Assembly (NCBI GenBank): GCA_003993805.1
Contig: RSEF01000004.1
Location: 12,206,459 to 12,270,458 of the forward strand
Length of the DNA stretch: 64,000 nt
Reading direction: 5' to 3'
Origin: Himantopus leucocephalus
Lineage: Eukaryota > Chordata > Aves > Charadriiformes > Recurvirostridae
Shown: positions 12,037 to 24,105 of the stretch, piece after piece
Layout: every line of letters begins with the position of its first letter
How positions within the stretch are numbered: the first letter of the stretch is position 1
Notes under the pieces: generated by a model
Told to the model about the DNA's origin: nothing
The model's input: the letters and a program-made list of their open reading frames with translations, nothing else
The model's database searches: none
Made by a program: the position numbers and the translations under genes

Positions 12037-15000
12037 ACCTTGCAAATGGCAGACTACCTCACCAAAATAAATGTCAAGGACGTGCACATCCTCAGACAAT
12101 CAGTCTGAGTAACAAATAAATTAGTTTAATTTGATCATCTTATGACAAGAGATATGTGGTCCCTGCTGGAGAGAATGAAAATACATCATCTTTGAAAATG
12201 ACACAGAGAAAGAGGTATCACTTAACCATAGTTTTAGAACTTCTGTGTCCTGGAGACACTCTTATAAATGGGTACAACGCTGACTATTTTCTTTTTTTGT
12301 CTTCATGTAAAAGTTGTAGCTTTCAAAAGCAAGCACAGTACTCAGCAAAGTGAAATTCAGCTTTTATAAAACTTGGGTGCATTTGGCCCTACAATACATT
12401 TCATTCTTTTCAGACTCTTCTAGTCTGAGTCAGAGTTCTAACACAAAGGCAGCATCGCTTATGTTTTCACAGCAATATTTTAGCAAAGCCTACATGCACG
12501 TAGTCTGCCTGTCTTCTTCCCTTTCTTTCACATGCATATATGCTCTTTCCCACATCTTGCTGCTTCATGAAAAGATGAATTGCATTTATCTCTACCCAAT
12601 TTCTCGATCTGTCAGACGGCAACAGAACCATTCAGAAACCTTCCATGTAGTGTATCACTTGCTTATTTACGTGTGCTATAATATTACTGTCTTAATGTTA
12701 CTGATAGCATGAATAACACAAAGCAGCTTTATGGTTTCTATTCCATCTGAAATATCAATGCAAAATGGCCTCAGCTCTAAGGGAAGCAAATGATTGACTG
12801 CCTGGTTCTGGTTATTTAAATTAAAATTTTCAAGTGGAAGTAGCGAAGATTGTTGATATATTATCCAGAATTCAGAGGAAATCAATACAAGCCTTAACGA
12901 CATCCCCTCACTGCTCTTTAGCTTGCATTAGTCACATCTTGGGAGAGCATTGTGGCCATCAATCAAGCAAACAAATTACTTTATTTTCATATTGTGATCT
13001 TAATGGCAGCTCTTGCATAATCTTTTCAAGCTTGTTCTTAAATTCTGCATGAAAAATACAAGAGGAAAAAGCTTCTGAAAGGATGATAAACTTTAAAGAA
13101 TATACAACCAGTAATTCAGACACAATATAAACTTTAGAAAGCCAATTTTTGTTCTTTCCAAGAATAGAATGATATAGATACGTGACCAGGCATGTTATTG
13201 TGTTGAACCAGGACACTAGATATAATGAGAAAAGCTATGCAATAGCAGCCATACAAGAGTAGACTAGGTAGACCTGCTGTCCAATCTCTGAGATCCCTGT
13301 GGGTTACAATATAAATAAAACACTTGCTCAGAATAATAAATAGGTTTTTCAAAATCTAAACCTCTGATCTAATTCATGGTTTACTAATGACCCTTCATAA
13401 ACTCTTCTATACAGAGTAAACTCTCATTTCAGGTTAGTTCTTAAGACACTGATGTATCCATCCAAAGTTTGGTTCACTTATTTGCCCAGGTTCCTGCAAT
13501 GTGTTTGCAGGGCAGCTGAGGACTGAGCTCATAGACCCCAGAACATCAGAAATTATTAGAAGAGGAGTAGAGAAGAAGCAGGACAACACTGTTTCACCAC
13601 AGTGAGTGGTGAAATGAGTAATGAGTAATTTATACACTGGATTTTGAGTAACTCGCTAGCAATGAAGTTATTAGCGGCAGGTTTACAACAAATGAAATGC
13701 AGAGCTGTTTTACACAGTGTAAATTAAGTTAGAAGCTACGATTTTAACTGGTTAGAAGAAGATTAAACAAATTTATGGATACCAGGTCCATCAGTGATCA
13801 TTAAACACAGTACTGCCTTTACTTCATGATGACCTTAAGGCACTGCTTTCTCAGGATGGGCACTATGCCTGAAGAAGGATCATCTTATATTTCTCCTTAT
13901 TTCTTATGCTCTTTTCTTAAGCATGGGTTAGCTATTGTCAGAGAGAAAATAAAGAGAAGGCTGCTTTATCTATGAAACTTACAGCCTTTGGTCCATTTTC
14001 TTCTCCATCTATAATAAATCTTTAGCTATGATGAGAGATATGTTAAGAGAGTAAAACCTTTGGATCTGAGAGGCCAAGATTTGTTTTCCCAGTTTGGAGG
14101 AGATTAAGTTTATTTTCTGTGGGTGGCTTCTACGTAGACACACAGGGACTAAACTTGTGTTAAGAAAGCAAGCAAGATTCTGATGTGTGTTGCTATTTCC
14201 ACACACTCCTCCCTACACCCGAGTGTTTTATTCAAGAAGCCCAGTATCATAAGCAGCTGAGTGGCATCTGCTCTTAATAGAGCTATGCAGGAGCTACATA
14301 AATCGATGGCTAATAAATGACTTCATGTGTATTCAGGTTACTAAGAAAATCTCAAAGTCATTGCTGTACCTAGCAGGGTCTGCCCAGATCCATACAATGA
14401 TTTTGCTTGGATCTTACTGTCTGTGTCTGTAAGCACACAGTGTAATGCTTCCTAATATTTAAACACCTTGTTGCTATATGGTGTCTCATATAGGAACACT
14501 TATCTTCTCTGTATGAAGACTGGACTAGAAGTATCTACCAAAACTTTGTTTCTTTTATGAAAAGGAGAGGAACCTGTGCCTGGGAACCAGGTAGCAGACA
14601 AGATTCCTGGGGCACCATTATCTGGCACATGAGCTCCTGAACTGCGCCCTGAGTTGGGCAGCATTTTCCTTAGACTAGCAGAGACAGAAAAACAAGTAGG
14701 CTGTAACCCAGTGAGGGGATCTGACCTTCACTCCGGTTTCTTTCCAAAACATTTTTTGGGGCAGAATGAGTCTGTATTATGAGAACCTGAGCTGTCTAGG
14801 AAAACTTGGCAACAAATGATAACTTTCTTCTGAAGATTTGTAAGAAAACAACTCTTAAAATAAAAGCTTTTCTGATCTGTACCTGTTCATGTGAGCTGAT
14901 TGTAGGCTTACATTTTCACAGAGCGAAGCAGGTGAAATAACGTATCTTATATATTTGCTAGGAATAAAGTTTTCCAGAACATTAAATGAGGGATTAGGCT

Positions 15001-15420
15001 GAGGTAGTAGATACTTAGTGATTTAAATATGTCATGAAAGCAAGACAATGGAATTAAGCTGTTGTGATGTACAAAAGTATTTCGGTCTCGTGTCCATCAA
15101 ACAAAGGAGTAAATGACCTGGCCTGAGTCACTTTGTCAAATATGGAACAGAAAGGAAAGTCCTGTTGCTTTTAAATACACTCTTAGCCATTCCACCATGT
15201 CCCTGACAGATCTAGCAAAGGGGACAGTTTCTTCAAGAGGTACTTAAGTGTTTAATGTGGGTCATGCTGATTGTACTTCATGCTTGCAAGGTGGTAGTGG
15301 CACTGCAAAGGTTATGAAGATCCAAACTGAAATTAGACTGTAAATTCCGCTTTGAGGATGGATTTCTTTCTGTGCAGCTTCTGTGTAGTCCTTAGTATAG
15401 TGGCTTTCCAAATATTGATA
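12037..15420. other. AT-rich non-coding stretch
   Basis: No gene or transposable element was recognised. Open frames up to 120 codons (12350-12712, plus) exist, but their peptides have no domain, no codon bias visible by eye and no splice or promoter context. Confidence 0.45.
13983..14025 (-). other. exon-like segment on the minus strand
   Basis: Read on the minus strand, a pyrimidine-rich tract ending in CATAG precedes 43 bases that end at the donor GGCT|GTAAGT. One frame is open (14 codons), with peptide starting LKIYYRWRRKW. A second acceptor inside would begin exactly with ATG (14006-14008) and give MEKKMDQR. Both signals are good but the segment is short and isolated. Confidence 0.1.
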
Positions 15421-15520
15421 NNNNNNNNNNNNNNNNNNNNNNNNNNNNNNNNNNNNNNNNNNNNNNNNNNNNNNNNNNNNNNNNNNNNNNNNNNNNNNNN
15501 NNNNNNNNNNNNNNNNNNNN
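15421..15520. other. assembly gap, 100 N
   Basis: Exactly 100 Ns, the conventional length for a gap of unknown size. The flanks share no sequence with each other, so there is no sign of a collapsed or doubled repeat. The true missing length is unknown. Confidence 0.98.
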
Positions 15521-18500
15521 TTTTTGCAGGACTAAGTATACTCTCAGCATTGCATTATGGCAGAGTGATACTAATACACCCTGGAATCAGAGCGGAATGG
15601 CCTTAATCAAATTCTTTCTTTAAATACAACATTTGGTTTGACCATAAGTAGTAAGCTAAGGTTAGTGTCATAATAACAAGGTTGGATTTAATTTGTTTGC
15701 TGCCCAACCAGAAAGTCCCAAATAAACACTACATATTTAGGATCCTATCCCTCTTTCACTAAAGTAAACAAGTTAGTCTTTTTTCCTCTCCGAAGGAATG
15801 GTGACATACCAGGGTGTTACTCCGGGATCAAATTAGAGATCTTGTCTTTGATCCTGGGGGACTGATTACCTAAATTTGACTGCACAAAATGCTCAGTTTC
15901 TAACAGAGTTATGCATTACGGTCACATTCCAAACTCCTGATTTAACTGGGTAACTTGTTTCATCCTATTTACCAGTGCAAGTCTATTCTGCAACTGCAAT
16001 GATATTTTTCATGGCTATTTTAATGAAGGAAGAAGAAAACTATAGTGGACAAGTATTTTTCCCTGTGAGATTTCTTCTGATTTCTGGTCTGTCTTTGGTA
16101 TTTAATTTAGCTATCCTGTTCTACTGTCAAAGCTGTTATGAGTCTGCTGAGTAAAGTCTTTCTGTCATTTATGGCTGAAAAATATAAAGGTAACAGGAAA
16201 AAACCTGTCTGGTAATCAGTTTCTCAGATCACATAATAATCTGGGTTGGTATTGCCAACCTTTCCTGCACCTTTACTGTACTGGTACTACGTGCCTTAGC
16301 CTGCCATAGGCAACTCGTGCTGAACTCATGAATTGCAATAATCTCTCTGTTAGTTTGTACCAGAGTAGTTGCCTGTCATAGCATTTAGCACACCTCGCAG
16401 AAATTATCTGGGGTCTTTTTGTGGTGTCTGAAGAGTATTTTATGCTGTGTTCTGTTCTCTTGATGCTACTGAAAAACAAATAATGGTATTACTATCTGTT
16501 GTATCCAGCATAATGACAACTCCATTCAACTCAGTTTATTATTCCCCATATTGCACTGAAGGATCTATATAACTCATTTTCTCTTCAACTTTATTCCAGC
16601 ACAGACTTTTAATATGGTGTAAGAAAGGAAGGTTTACCCATGTTATCCAGAGAGACAGATGAAATTCTTAGGTTCCAAATAAATTTTGATCTAGCTGTAA
16701 TGATTAATGGCAACACATTTTCAGTTCCTATATGCTTCAGTGACCTTCAGCCATGCTTGAACCTGTTCTGGGGGTTTTCTTGTTTGTATGTGAAATGGTT
16801 TGGGTCTTGAGGGCAGTTTTAGAGATGTTTCTAACTTTCAATGTAAAATACTATCATCTTACTTCTCCATTTATAAAGCATGTTAAAAATGCTTCTGTTT
16901 TTCATATGTGTGTTTAAATTCAACAGATGAAAAAAAATCGTCACAGTATAAAAGCTGTGCCATTGCTATCATTACAAAAAGAAGATGGGTGCCACAGCCA
17001 CACTCTATATCCTCTTTTGCAAATTTGGTTTATTTTCCCTTTAGGCTTTAGTAGACCATTCCGTAGTTAGGGATTGTATCTCTAATTATGAAAGAGCTGC
17101 AGCTCTTTCAGGAGGTTTTTCCCTTTTTTGACATTCTTTATCCTCGTTTCACCTGCAAGAAGACTGATTTGGAAAGACAGTTATTTCTGTCATGATTTCG
17201 TAAACACATGATTTTGGGTAGCAAGTAACATGCTGTCACAAAGTTAATGAGTTATCTAGTGCAAACTGTGTGCCTGAATTGACTTAAAAAGCATAAAGCA
17301 GTTCAATTGTAATCACTTATCCATGTTTTTCATGACTGAGAGTTGTATCCTATGTACATGCTTTGTAGGTTCTTTTCCTCTTTAGGTCATTTGAAATACT
17401 TGACGTAAAAAGGCATTGACTTGACCTACCACATATGTTGGTTTTGAGTATCTAAGCAGATGTGGAGTATTTCTTTCACTTAGTATTAAGAGGCATTCAG
17501 TAGCTTGTCACAAATAAGTCTGAAGAATCCAATTTCATGTCATCATAGCTTCAGAAGCAATGCCACTTCTCTGCTTTCTTTTGCCACTTGTTGTAGTTAC
17601 ATGCTGTATTCCTCAGTGTTGCAAACTAAAAGGCAAGTTTATTGCTTAGTACCAGTCAAATATATGTATACACAATAAAATCATCCACATTTCATTCCCG
17701 TCCCCCTCTACCCCTCACATGCAGGCCAAAGTTTATCTTTTTGGTGTTGAGAGATAAATAGAATCACAGTGAAAAGCTCTGAGTTCGAAGGATCTATTAA
17801 GTGAGAAGTCAATATAACTGTGAAAAATTGGGGGAGGCATGGAGAATATACACTGCCTAATTTAGTTTCTTAAATGGCGAGGCGAATCTCCCTAGGATTA
17901 TAATAGACCCAAAAGAGGGGGTGAAAGAGAGAGATTCCCTCACAAGGCAGCTCAGAGCAGTGTCTAACTGAAAGATGATGACAGCAATGATTGCAAAAAT
18001 CTTCATGGATTTTTGTTCCAGTGATTTGGCCTGTATGATTTCCTCTTTACATACTTTTCTGGTTTCCTAGGAGGTCTGACAGCTGGTACACTTGAAACTG
18101 TCTGTTGTTCTGACAAGCTGGATCCCTCGAACACATTACTGTGGAGGTACCTTTCATTTATCTCAGAGAAGTCATGATCAAGTTGATACTTTTCTCCTCC
18201 ATGTCTATTACAACTATGATCACTATGTTTTCTCATCCTTGGGATGACGTTTCAAGAAGATAAGTATTTCACAAGAATCTGAGAAATATGTTAGTTATTT
18301 TTCTCATTTGCATGGTGGTCTATAATTTGAAAGTGGAAGCTTTCCAAGCTCAGTGCTTGCATAAGGTTCCATGAACTATGTAGATTTTTTCCCCAACCAA
18401 ATTTAAATCTATTAATTAGAAAGCATCTGGAAGCTAGCTCATGAAAATTCTGTTGACAGAAAGCTGAGTGAGACTTTTCTGTGTTTGGCTTTGTAAAGCA

Positions 18501-19259
18501 GAGATGACAAAGGATCCATTTGTGCTTAGCCTGCACGCCACGTTTCAGAATTAAGCAAATAATAATGGGAAGCCAAACTGAATTGATTATCATTTAGTGT
18601 CCCTAGCCTGATGTGATATTTGTGTGTTTATTTTACTACCATTTGATTCACAAATCAAATTTTACAGTATTCTTCCAGAAGCACTCCTTAGTATCGGCCA
18701 GAATGATGACCCCAAGCAGCTGGGGAAAAGCTGAGATTCTTGGGGCCAGTGGAATATAGCTGTGCACTGCAGAGAGCGTTTGGTCCTGATTGTGTCCTCA
18801 GGGTTTCTAGTCTTAATGTCGTACCATTGAAATGAAGCACTTCTGGTAGAGAGCTTTTAGTGAACCTCAGTTTGTATTTCTGGCAGTCTGTGCTGGCTGC
18901 TGTGGGTAATACTTCTTGCTCTTTTGCATGCTATTAAAAAAGTGGCCTCTTCATGACTCACACTAGGGGAAAAAACCCAAAACAATTCAGAAAATAGATT
19001 CAGTCAGTTTCTTAATATCTGCGTGTGCTGGAGGCTGAAAGAACATTCCTCCCTGTTCACTGCACCCAGCTCTACAGCACAAACGTATTTGGCTTGAGTT
19101 TTCTGCTTTGACCTGATAGATAGCAATATACAAATGTATTACAAATGAAAAAATGATACATTCTCCTTTTAAGCATCATTGGGTATACCAGTATGTGAAT
19201 TAGCTAGGGACTCAGATAATTAAACTCAGTTTCCTGCCTCCAGAAGTAGAGTTAACCAA
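15521..19259. other. AT-rich non-coding stretch
   Basis: No gene or transposable element was recognised. The notable item is the perfect palindrome at 17089-17110. Open frames of 60-100 codons on the minus strand (16273-16479, 18003-18236, 18291-18593) show no recognisable domain. Confidence 0.45.
17089..17110. repeat. perfect 22-bp palindrome
   Basis: TGAAAGAGCTG at 17089-17099 meets its exact reverse complement with no spacer, centred on CTGCAG. By a rough estimate (4 to the power of -11 per position) about 0.015 perfect palindromes of this length are expected in 64 kb. It could be a dimeric protein-binding site, a cruciform-forming site or the scar of an inverted duplication. No flanking repeats suggest a transposon. 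Confidence 0.7.
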
Positions 19260-19810
19260 GTGCGGGCCGAACTAGCAAGCGAGCTTCTTAAATGACCTTA
19301 ATTTGAACTCTAAATGCATGGCAGGTTCAGAACATTCCAAGATAAGCTAGTCGACCAAGACCGTTCCTCTTCAGTGCGAGTGAATAGTCTGCAGACATTA
19401 GAAGTATATCACGCAGTCCACTACTAATTCAGAAAGTCAGGTCAAGTTGGAAACAGTTCTACTTGTGGTTCATACTGAAGATAAGTATTTTATACAGCTC
19501 TAATTGAAATACTAGACTTTCAGAAGTCAGTCATCAGGAGAGCTAATACCGTGAATCAAGAACAAGTCAGGATTCTCTCATGGACTTAAATCCTCTTTGA
19601 GCTTTTACCGTGAGTTTTGTGAGTTCAGCTTCACATCAAGGAGTTCCGCTCTTGCTCGGAAGAATGCCCGTTCCTGTAAGTTACAGGACCAATTCAGGGG
19701 CCAAAACAAAGTCTCATTCGGAGTCCCTCAGCTCCAAAGGGAGTGTGAGTTTGACCGTCGGTTTCTGAGTGAGCTGGCTCAGACTCTGTGCAACGCGCTG
19801 ATCTGACCAT
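19260..19810. other. CpG-dense patch
   Basis: I count 17 CpG dinucleotides in about 550 bases, whereas neighbouring intervals of the same length have only a few. A 69-codon frame lies inside (19597-19806, plus) but resembles no known protein. The patch could be a relatively young transposon fragment not yet depleted of CpG, or a regulatory element kept unmethylated. No TG...CA ends, poly(A) or terminal repeats were found. Confidence 0.4.
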
Positions 19811-19961
19811 TTAGTTGTCAGATTCTGACAGGTGTTCTATGTAATACATGCAGTATCTCCCATGAACCTATCACGTAGAAAATGCAAGTAGTTGCACTGT
19901 GGTTGCTTCCAGATTTACAGCTTTCTCTGAATGCTAGCAAATTCAGTAAGACTTTTTCTAT

Positions 19962-19977
19962 TGACCTCAGCTGACCT
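19962..19977 (-). promoter_or_regulatory. perfect DR4 nuclear-receptor element
   Basis: On the minus strand the sequence reads AGGTCA, four bases, AGGTCA, the consensus direct repeat with spacing 4. This arrangement binds heterodimers of RXR with thyroid hormone receptor, and also LXR, PXR or CAR. An exact match on either strand is expected about 0.008 times in 64 kb by a rough estimate. The 10-base unit TGACCTCAGC is duplicated, so a tandem duplication could have created it. It lies 150 bases past the CpG-dense patch. Function is inferred from motif alone. Confidence 0.4.
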
Positions 19978-20268
19978 CAGCTACGCCACATAAAAAGGCA
20001 TGCACTGGTCTGCCTATGAGTCCAGGTGGTGACTCTATTCCATTCACCTAGCTCAGTCATTCTAGAAGAACAGAATTTTCTCCTGGATTCTGTAACCTTC
20101 TTTCTCCTTTCTCATAGAGCTTTTCTGGGGTGACAAGTAGTTAAAACGTAAGTCACCTTTACTATCAAAGAATTAAATGTCTTTTCATAGTTACCTGGGC
20201 CGTGCATTACCATAGACATATGAGTCCAAGTATTTGACATTCACACAAAAGAAAGCACATTGGCTTAC

Positions 20269-20308
20269 CTAGGGTTGGATCAAGTGTTACCTCATTAGCA
20301 TTAAACAG
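20269..20308 (-). other. exon-like segment on the minus strand
   Basis: On the minus strand a pyrimidine-rich acceptor ending CCATTATAG precedes 40 bases that end at the donor CTAG|GTAAGC. One frame is open, giving LFNANEVTLDPTL; the other two have stops. Splice signals at both ends are good. No phase-compatible partner was found on this strand, and the segment is short enough for chance. Confidence 0.12.
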
Positions 20309-23118
20309 CTATAATGGGAGGAAGATGAAAATAACTACAGAAACATGAGGAACAACAAAGATGAAAAGGAGGAGGTGAGAATGGGACAAAAACATGGTTC
20401 CTTATTTGTAGGGTGAACTTAAAAGGTACCCTTCTCAACCCGCCTGGCTTATGATGTATTCAGAAATGGAAATTAATCAGCAGTTGTTTATATCTGTGCA
20501 AATCTGGCACAGAGATCTGATATGATAGTTAGCAACTGGCAGACTTTGAGGCCAAGCTGCAGCTCTTCCGTAGAGATTCCTTTACCCACTAGTTCTACTC
20601 TATAGCCTCAGTGTCTGAGCTGTTCCCCTTGTTCTTTTTTCCCCTTGACTTTGATGTATGAAGATATTCTTCACTCTTGCTGCTCAAAGTCTAAAGATAT
20701 TATTCCTTTATATTTGGATCTGTTCAAAATTTTTTGCACTTGATGTGCTTTTCTCTATTACAAAATGTACCTCACGTTGATAATTTCTGAATTTTCCTCT
20801 TCTAAGATTAAAAAATGAAAGATTAAAAGGCAAAATCGTCCAATCAAAGCTCAGTTCAGTCTAGTAGATGTGTTTTATTGCAATGGCTTGTCAGCCAGTT
20901 TGTGTCTGTCTTTAACTTGATTCAGCTTCTGTTTGGTCCTGTTATGAACTAGAAACTTGCTTAATATTGATGGACCAGTTGATGTGATGCCATTATCTCA
21001 AACATCCTCACAGCTATTCTAAAATATGCAGGTTCTTTATCATTTTCAGGGTTTTGTAGATGGAAATGAGTTATGATATTTCTCCCAGATTAGAGAAAAT
21101 CTAAATGGTGTGAAAGCTGAAGGATTGATTATTGTTCTCACATTCACTTATATCAATACAGTCTCAGAGTTGTTTCAAGAAAGGCATTTGTCTTTCCAGG
21201 TTGGATTAGTTTTTTAAGTTCTTAATTTTGAAGAGTCAGTGCAAACAAATCTCCTGCTGATTTCTCATGGATATTAATTTGCAGAATGGTGTCAGAGAGA
21301 TTAATCCCATGGGATCACTTAGAAATTTCATCTGGAGTTGCTGCCATTTTGGTTTGACTTCTTCATGATCTCAGTCATATCCTGATAAATAGTCTCACTC
21401 TGATGAGAGGAAAATCAAGGTATATAAATCAAGGGGCCACTGGTCAGCTGCTGTGTGATTGGAATGTTACCAAGCAAAAGATGTGGTCTCTCTCTAAAAC
21501 AAGCCATGTATGGCAGGGTATTTTCTTTATTAGCCTCTGCCAGTCTGATCCAACTGTCATTAAGAACACTAGTAATCCTTCCAGTGACATTAAGAAGATT
21601 TGGGTCTGAACTCAAAAGAATAATCTTCATAATTTCTCTGGATTTGAGCACCTTATTTGTATGACAACTGCATAATTTAAATTGCTATTTTACACTGGTA
21701 CACGTGTTATTTTAGGTCAAGCTTGTTGTATATTCCACTATAGTTAAAAATAACTCCGTTCCTTCATTTTAGTTAACAAGAGGGGTCTACGTTAAAGAGG
21801 TAAAAAATTAATAGAAAATATTTTTTGTCATTGCTATATCGAATGTTTTAGTAAATGACATTCTTGGCAGAAGTTCTTAAACCCTCTCCACTTTCATAAC
21901 TATTGATCTGTTTTTAAAGCATGGAAATTCTGCTGTGATGATGTTATGCACACAAAAACTTGTGTCATGATCTCTAAGCCGTTACTTCTTTTTACTCAGA
22001 TTTTATAAAAGTCATTTGGAATATCTTAACTTTTCAGATGTTCATAATGTTTGCCTTAGATAACACTGAGTGATTTAAACACACATTTTAATATTGTAAA
22101 GAAACAATAATTAAGAAAAATATTTAACAGAGAAATGCAGTTGTACAGTATTACATATGACTTGTGCTCATTTCCTTGAACTCATTTACTGCAATTCTGA
22201 CTTTTTTTCTCAGCCATGTTTCACATATTCAATTATCCTCTTAATAAAAGAACATTACCAATTCCTACGCATGTTTAATATGTATAGCTGAATCAATTAA
22301 AAGGACATTATAAATACTTGCAAATCACCCTGAGTTATTTTGAAGTGATGAGAAAGAGGGTAGGAAATCTGTGGCCTAATGTGCAAGGGAGAAACGGATT
22401 TGTGTGGATTGACTGCTGCCGTCCAGATACCCAGTGTTATATCATCTCTCCAAGCTATATGTGACAGTTCAGACTTGTTAGTGTTCATGAAGTTGTATCT
22501 AGATTTGCTGTTTGCCAGTACGCAGTATTTGTTGCTGTTTTTCCTTGTGGTAGCTGTTGTGCAATACATGTTGTTGAATAACTCCCTGACCTAGAAATCA
22601 TCCAGATTATGCTTGGTGCAATATGATGACAGAGATTGAGAAAAGTGCAATATGGGAGAACTCTGGGAGCAAAAGATCAAGCTGATATGGGTTGAGTGTT
22701 GTTGATATCTTACAAGTGATTGGATGCGTTGCAGTCAGGAAGCCTTGGGTGTGATCACAGACGCCTTCTGGTTTTGGGCTGTACAAAGCTTGTACAAAGT
22801 CTTTAGTCTGGAGTTGAGATATCCAAGATGCTAAAAGGGTTTACACATCTTTTATTCATTTTCAAGGAACAGATATAAATCCTGTTAACTGCTTGGTATA
22901 TTTAAATTTAGATGTCTAGTTCATATCTGTTCTTAGGGTGGTATATCCTAGAAATTTAATATACCTAGATGGTACTAGATGTTAGAGTAAAGGTAAAACA
23001 TCCTTGAGTTTTTAAAGAAGGTGATTAGGGACCAGGTTGTAAATCTGATCTTAGAGACATGGAAGGTTTCTAGGAATAGTGTTAAGACAAACATAAATTC
23101 TTCCACTTGTTCTATTTG

Positions 23119-23134
23119 TTTGGTTGGTTGGTTG
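23119..23134 (+). repeat. (GGTT)n simple repeat
   Basis: TTGG units repeated, followed by a T run. Confidence 0.6.
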
Positions 23135-24069
23135 GGTTTTTTTAATATAAAAAAGGTTTTCCCCCACCTTTTTCTAAAAATCCAAGTGAGGGATTAGGAT
23201 GAAAGTGAGCTGGCAGGAAAATGTTGATGTCTTCTTAAACAGTAGACTTTCTGCTACCTCTGTGGCTGTAAGGACTGAGTGAAGGAAACACTAGATTTTT
23301 TCTTCAAGACAACATGATTCATGGATCCTTGACAGCCTCTCATGTTCTGCAGCAACTGAATATTCTCCCTTTAGAAAGAGGGAAGCTGGGCTGAAAAGAA
23401 TTGTCGTGTTGCATCTTTGCCACCTTCATTCAGAGGAATAATGTGGTTACATTAAGAATACTTACTGAGCTTCCAGATGTATGAAAGGTGATGCATTCCT
23501 TCTTGGCTAAGAGATCACTGTTTTGAATTTCAGAGGATATCTGGAATATTAATGAGACAAAGGTTTTGTGCTCAGTATATCAAGTTTGGATTCACTGCTC
23601 AAGCAGTTATAGTAAACAGCATGTTTGTTTAGCTAGAGGACACATACCAGTCATAGTTTGCTTGACCAGTGTCACGTTCTATTCCAAGGACACAAGCTTT
23701 GGATCCACAGAACAGGCCTTAGTGAAAGATTTGTTTTCCTCTTTGACAGTTCTATCTCATTTCTCTCTTTCCTTCGTTCAACAACATTTACCTCCCTAAA
23801 TGTCTTGTCTTGGAGACCATGAACCTGCATCAGTTGAGTCAGCCAGTCATCTTCTGAAGTGTTATAAAGTCCATTAAAAGAAGAGCATTGGTCATTTCTG
23901 AGTACGTTCCTTCATGCCAAATAAGAATTGTTTAAACAGGGAAGATGGATTGGTTTTGATATTTGAACCGCCTTGTGGTTTTTTTTTTTAACTGTCAGGT
24001 CACTTTTCTCTCTTGGATCACTGCGTATTTATAACATCTAAATATAAAGCAAAAAAATTTCTTCCAAAC

Positions 24070-24105
24070 ATATGTGTATGTGTGTGTCTGTATTTGTGTG
24101 TATAC
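24070..24105 (+). repeat. imperfect TG-rich microsatellite
   Basis: Interrupted TG dinucleotide runs with CT and TTT breaks. It is likely length-variable between individuals. Confidence 0.65.

Noticed and set aside
12350..12712. 120-codon open frame on the plus strand
   Set aside because: No domain, splice or promoter context; it lies within the tail of chance frame lengths for AT-rich DNA.
15000..15022. TGAGGTAGTAG, identical to the first 11 bases of let-7 microRNAs
   Set aside because: The sequence diverges after that, and the next 60 bases hold no complement to form a precursor hairpin.
17780..17800. AGTTCGAAGGATC, resembling a tRNA B box
   Set aside because: No A box or cloverleaf can be formed upstream.
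20107..20150. Short segment between a strong acceptor (CTCATAG) and donor (AAAAC|GTAAGT)
   Set aside because: Only about 30 bases and all three frames contain stops.
22790..22808. TGTACAA mirrored around AGC
   Set aside because: Seven-base arms are expected many times by chance.
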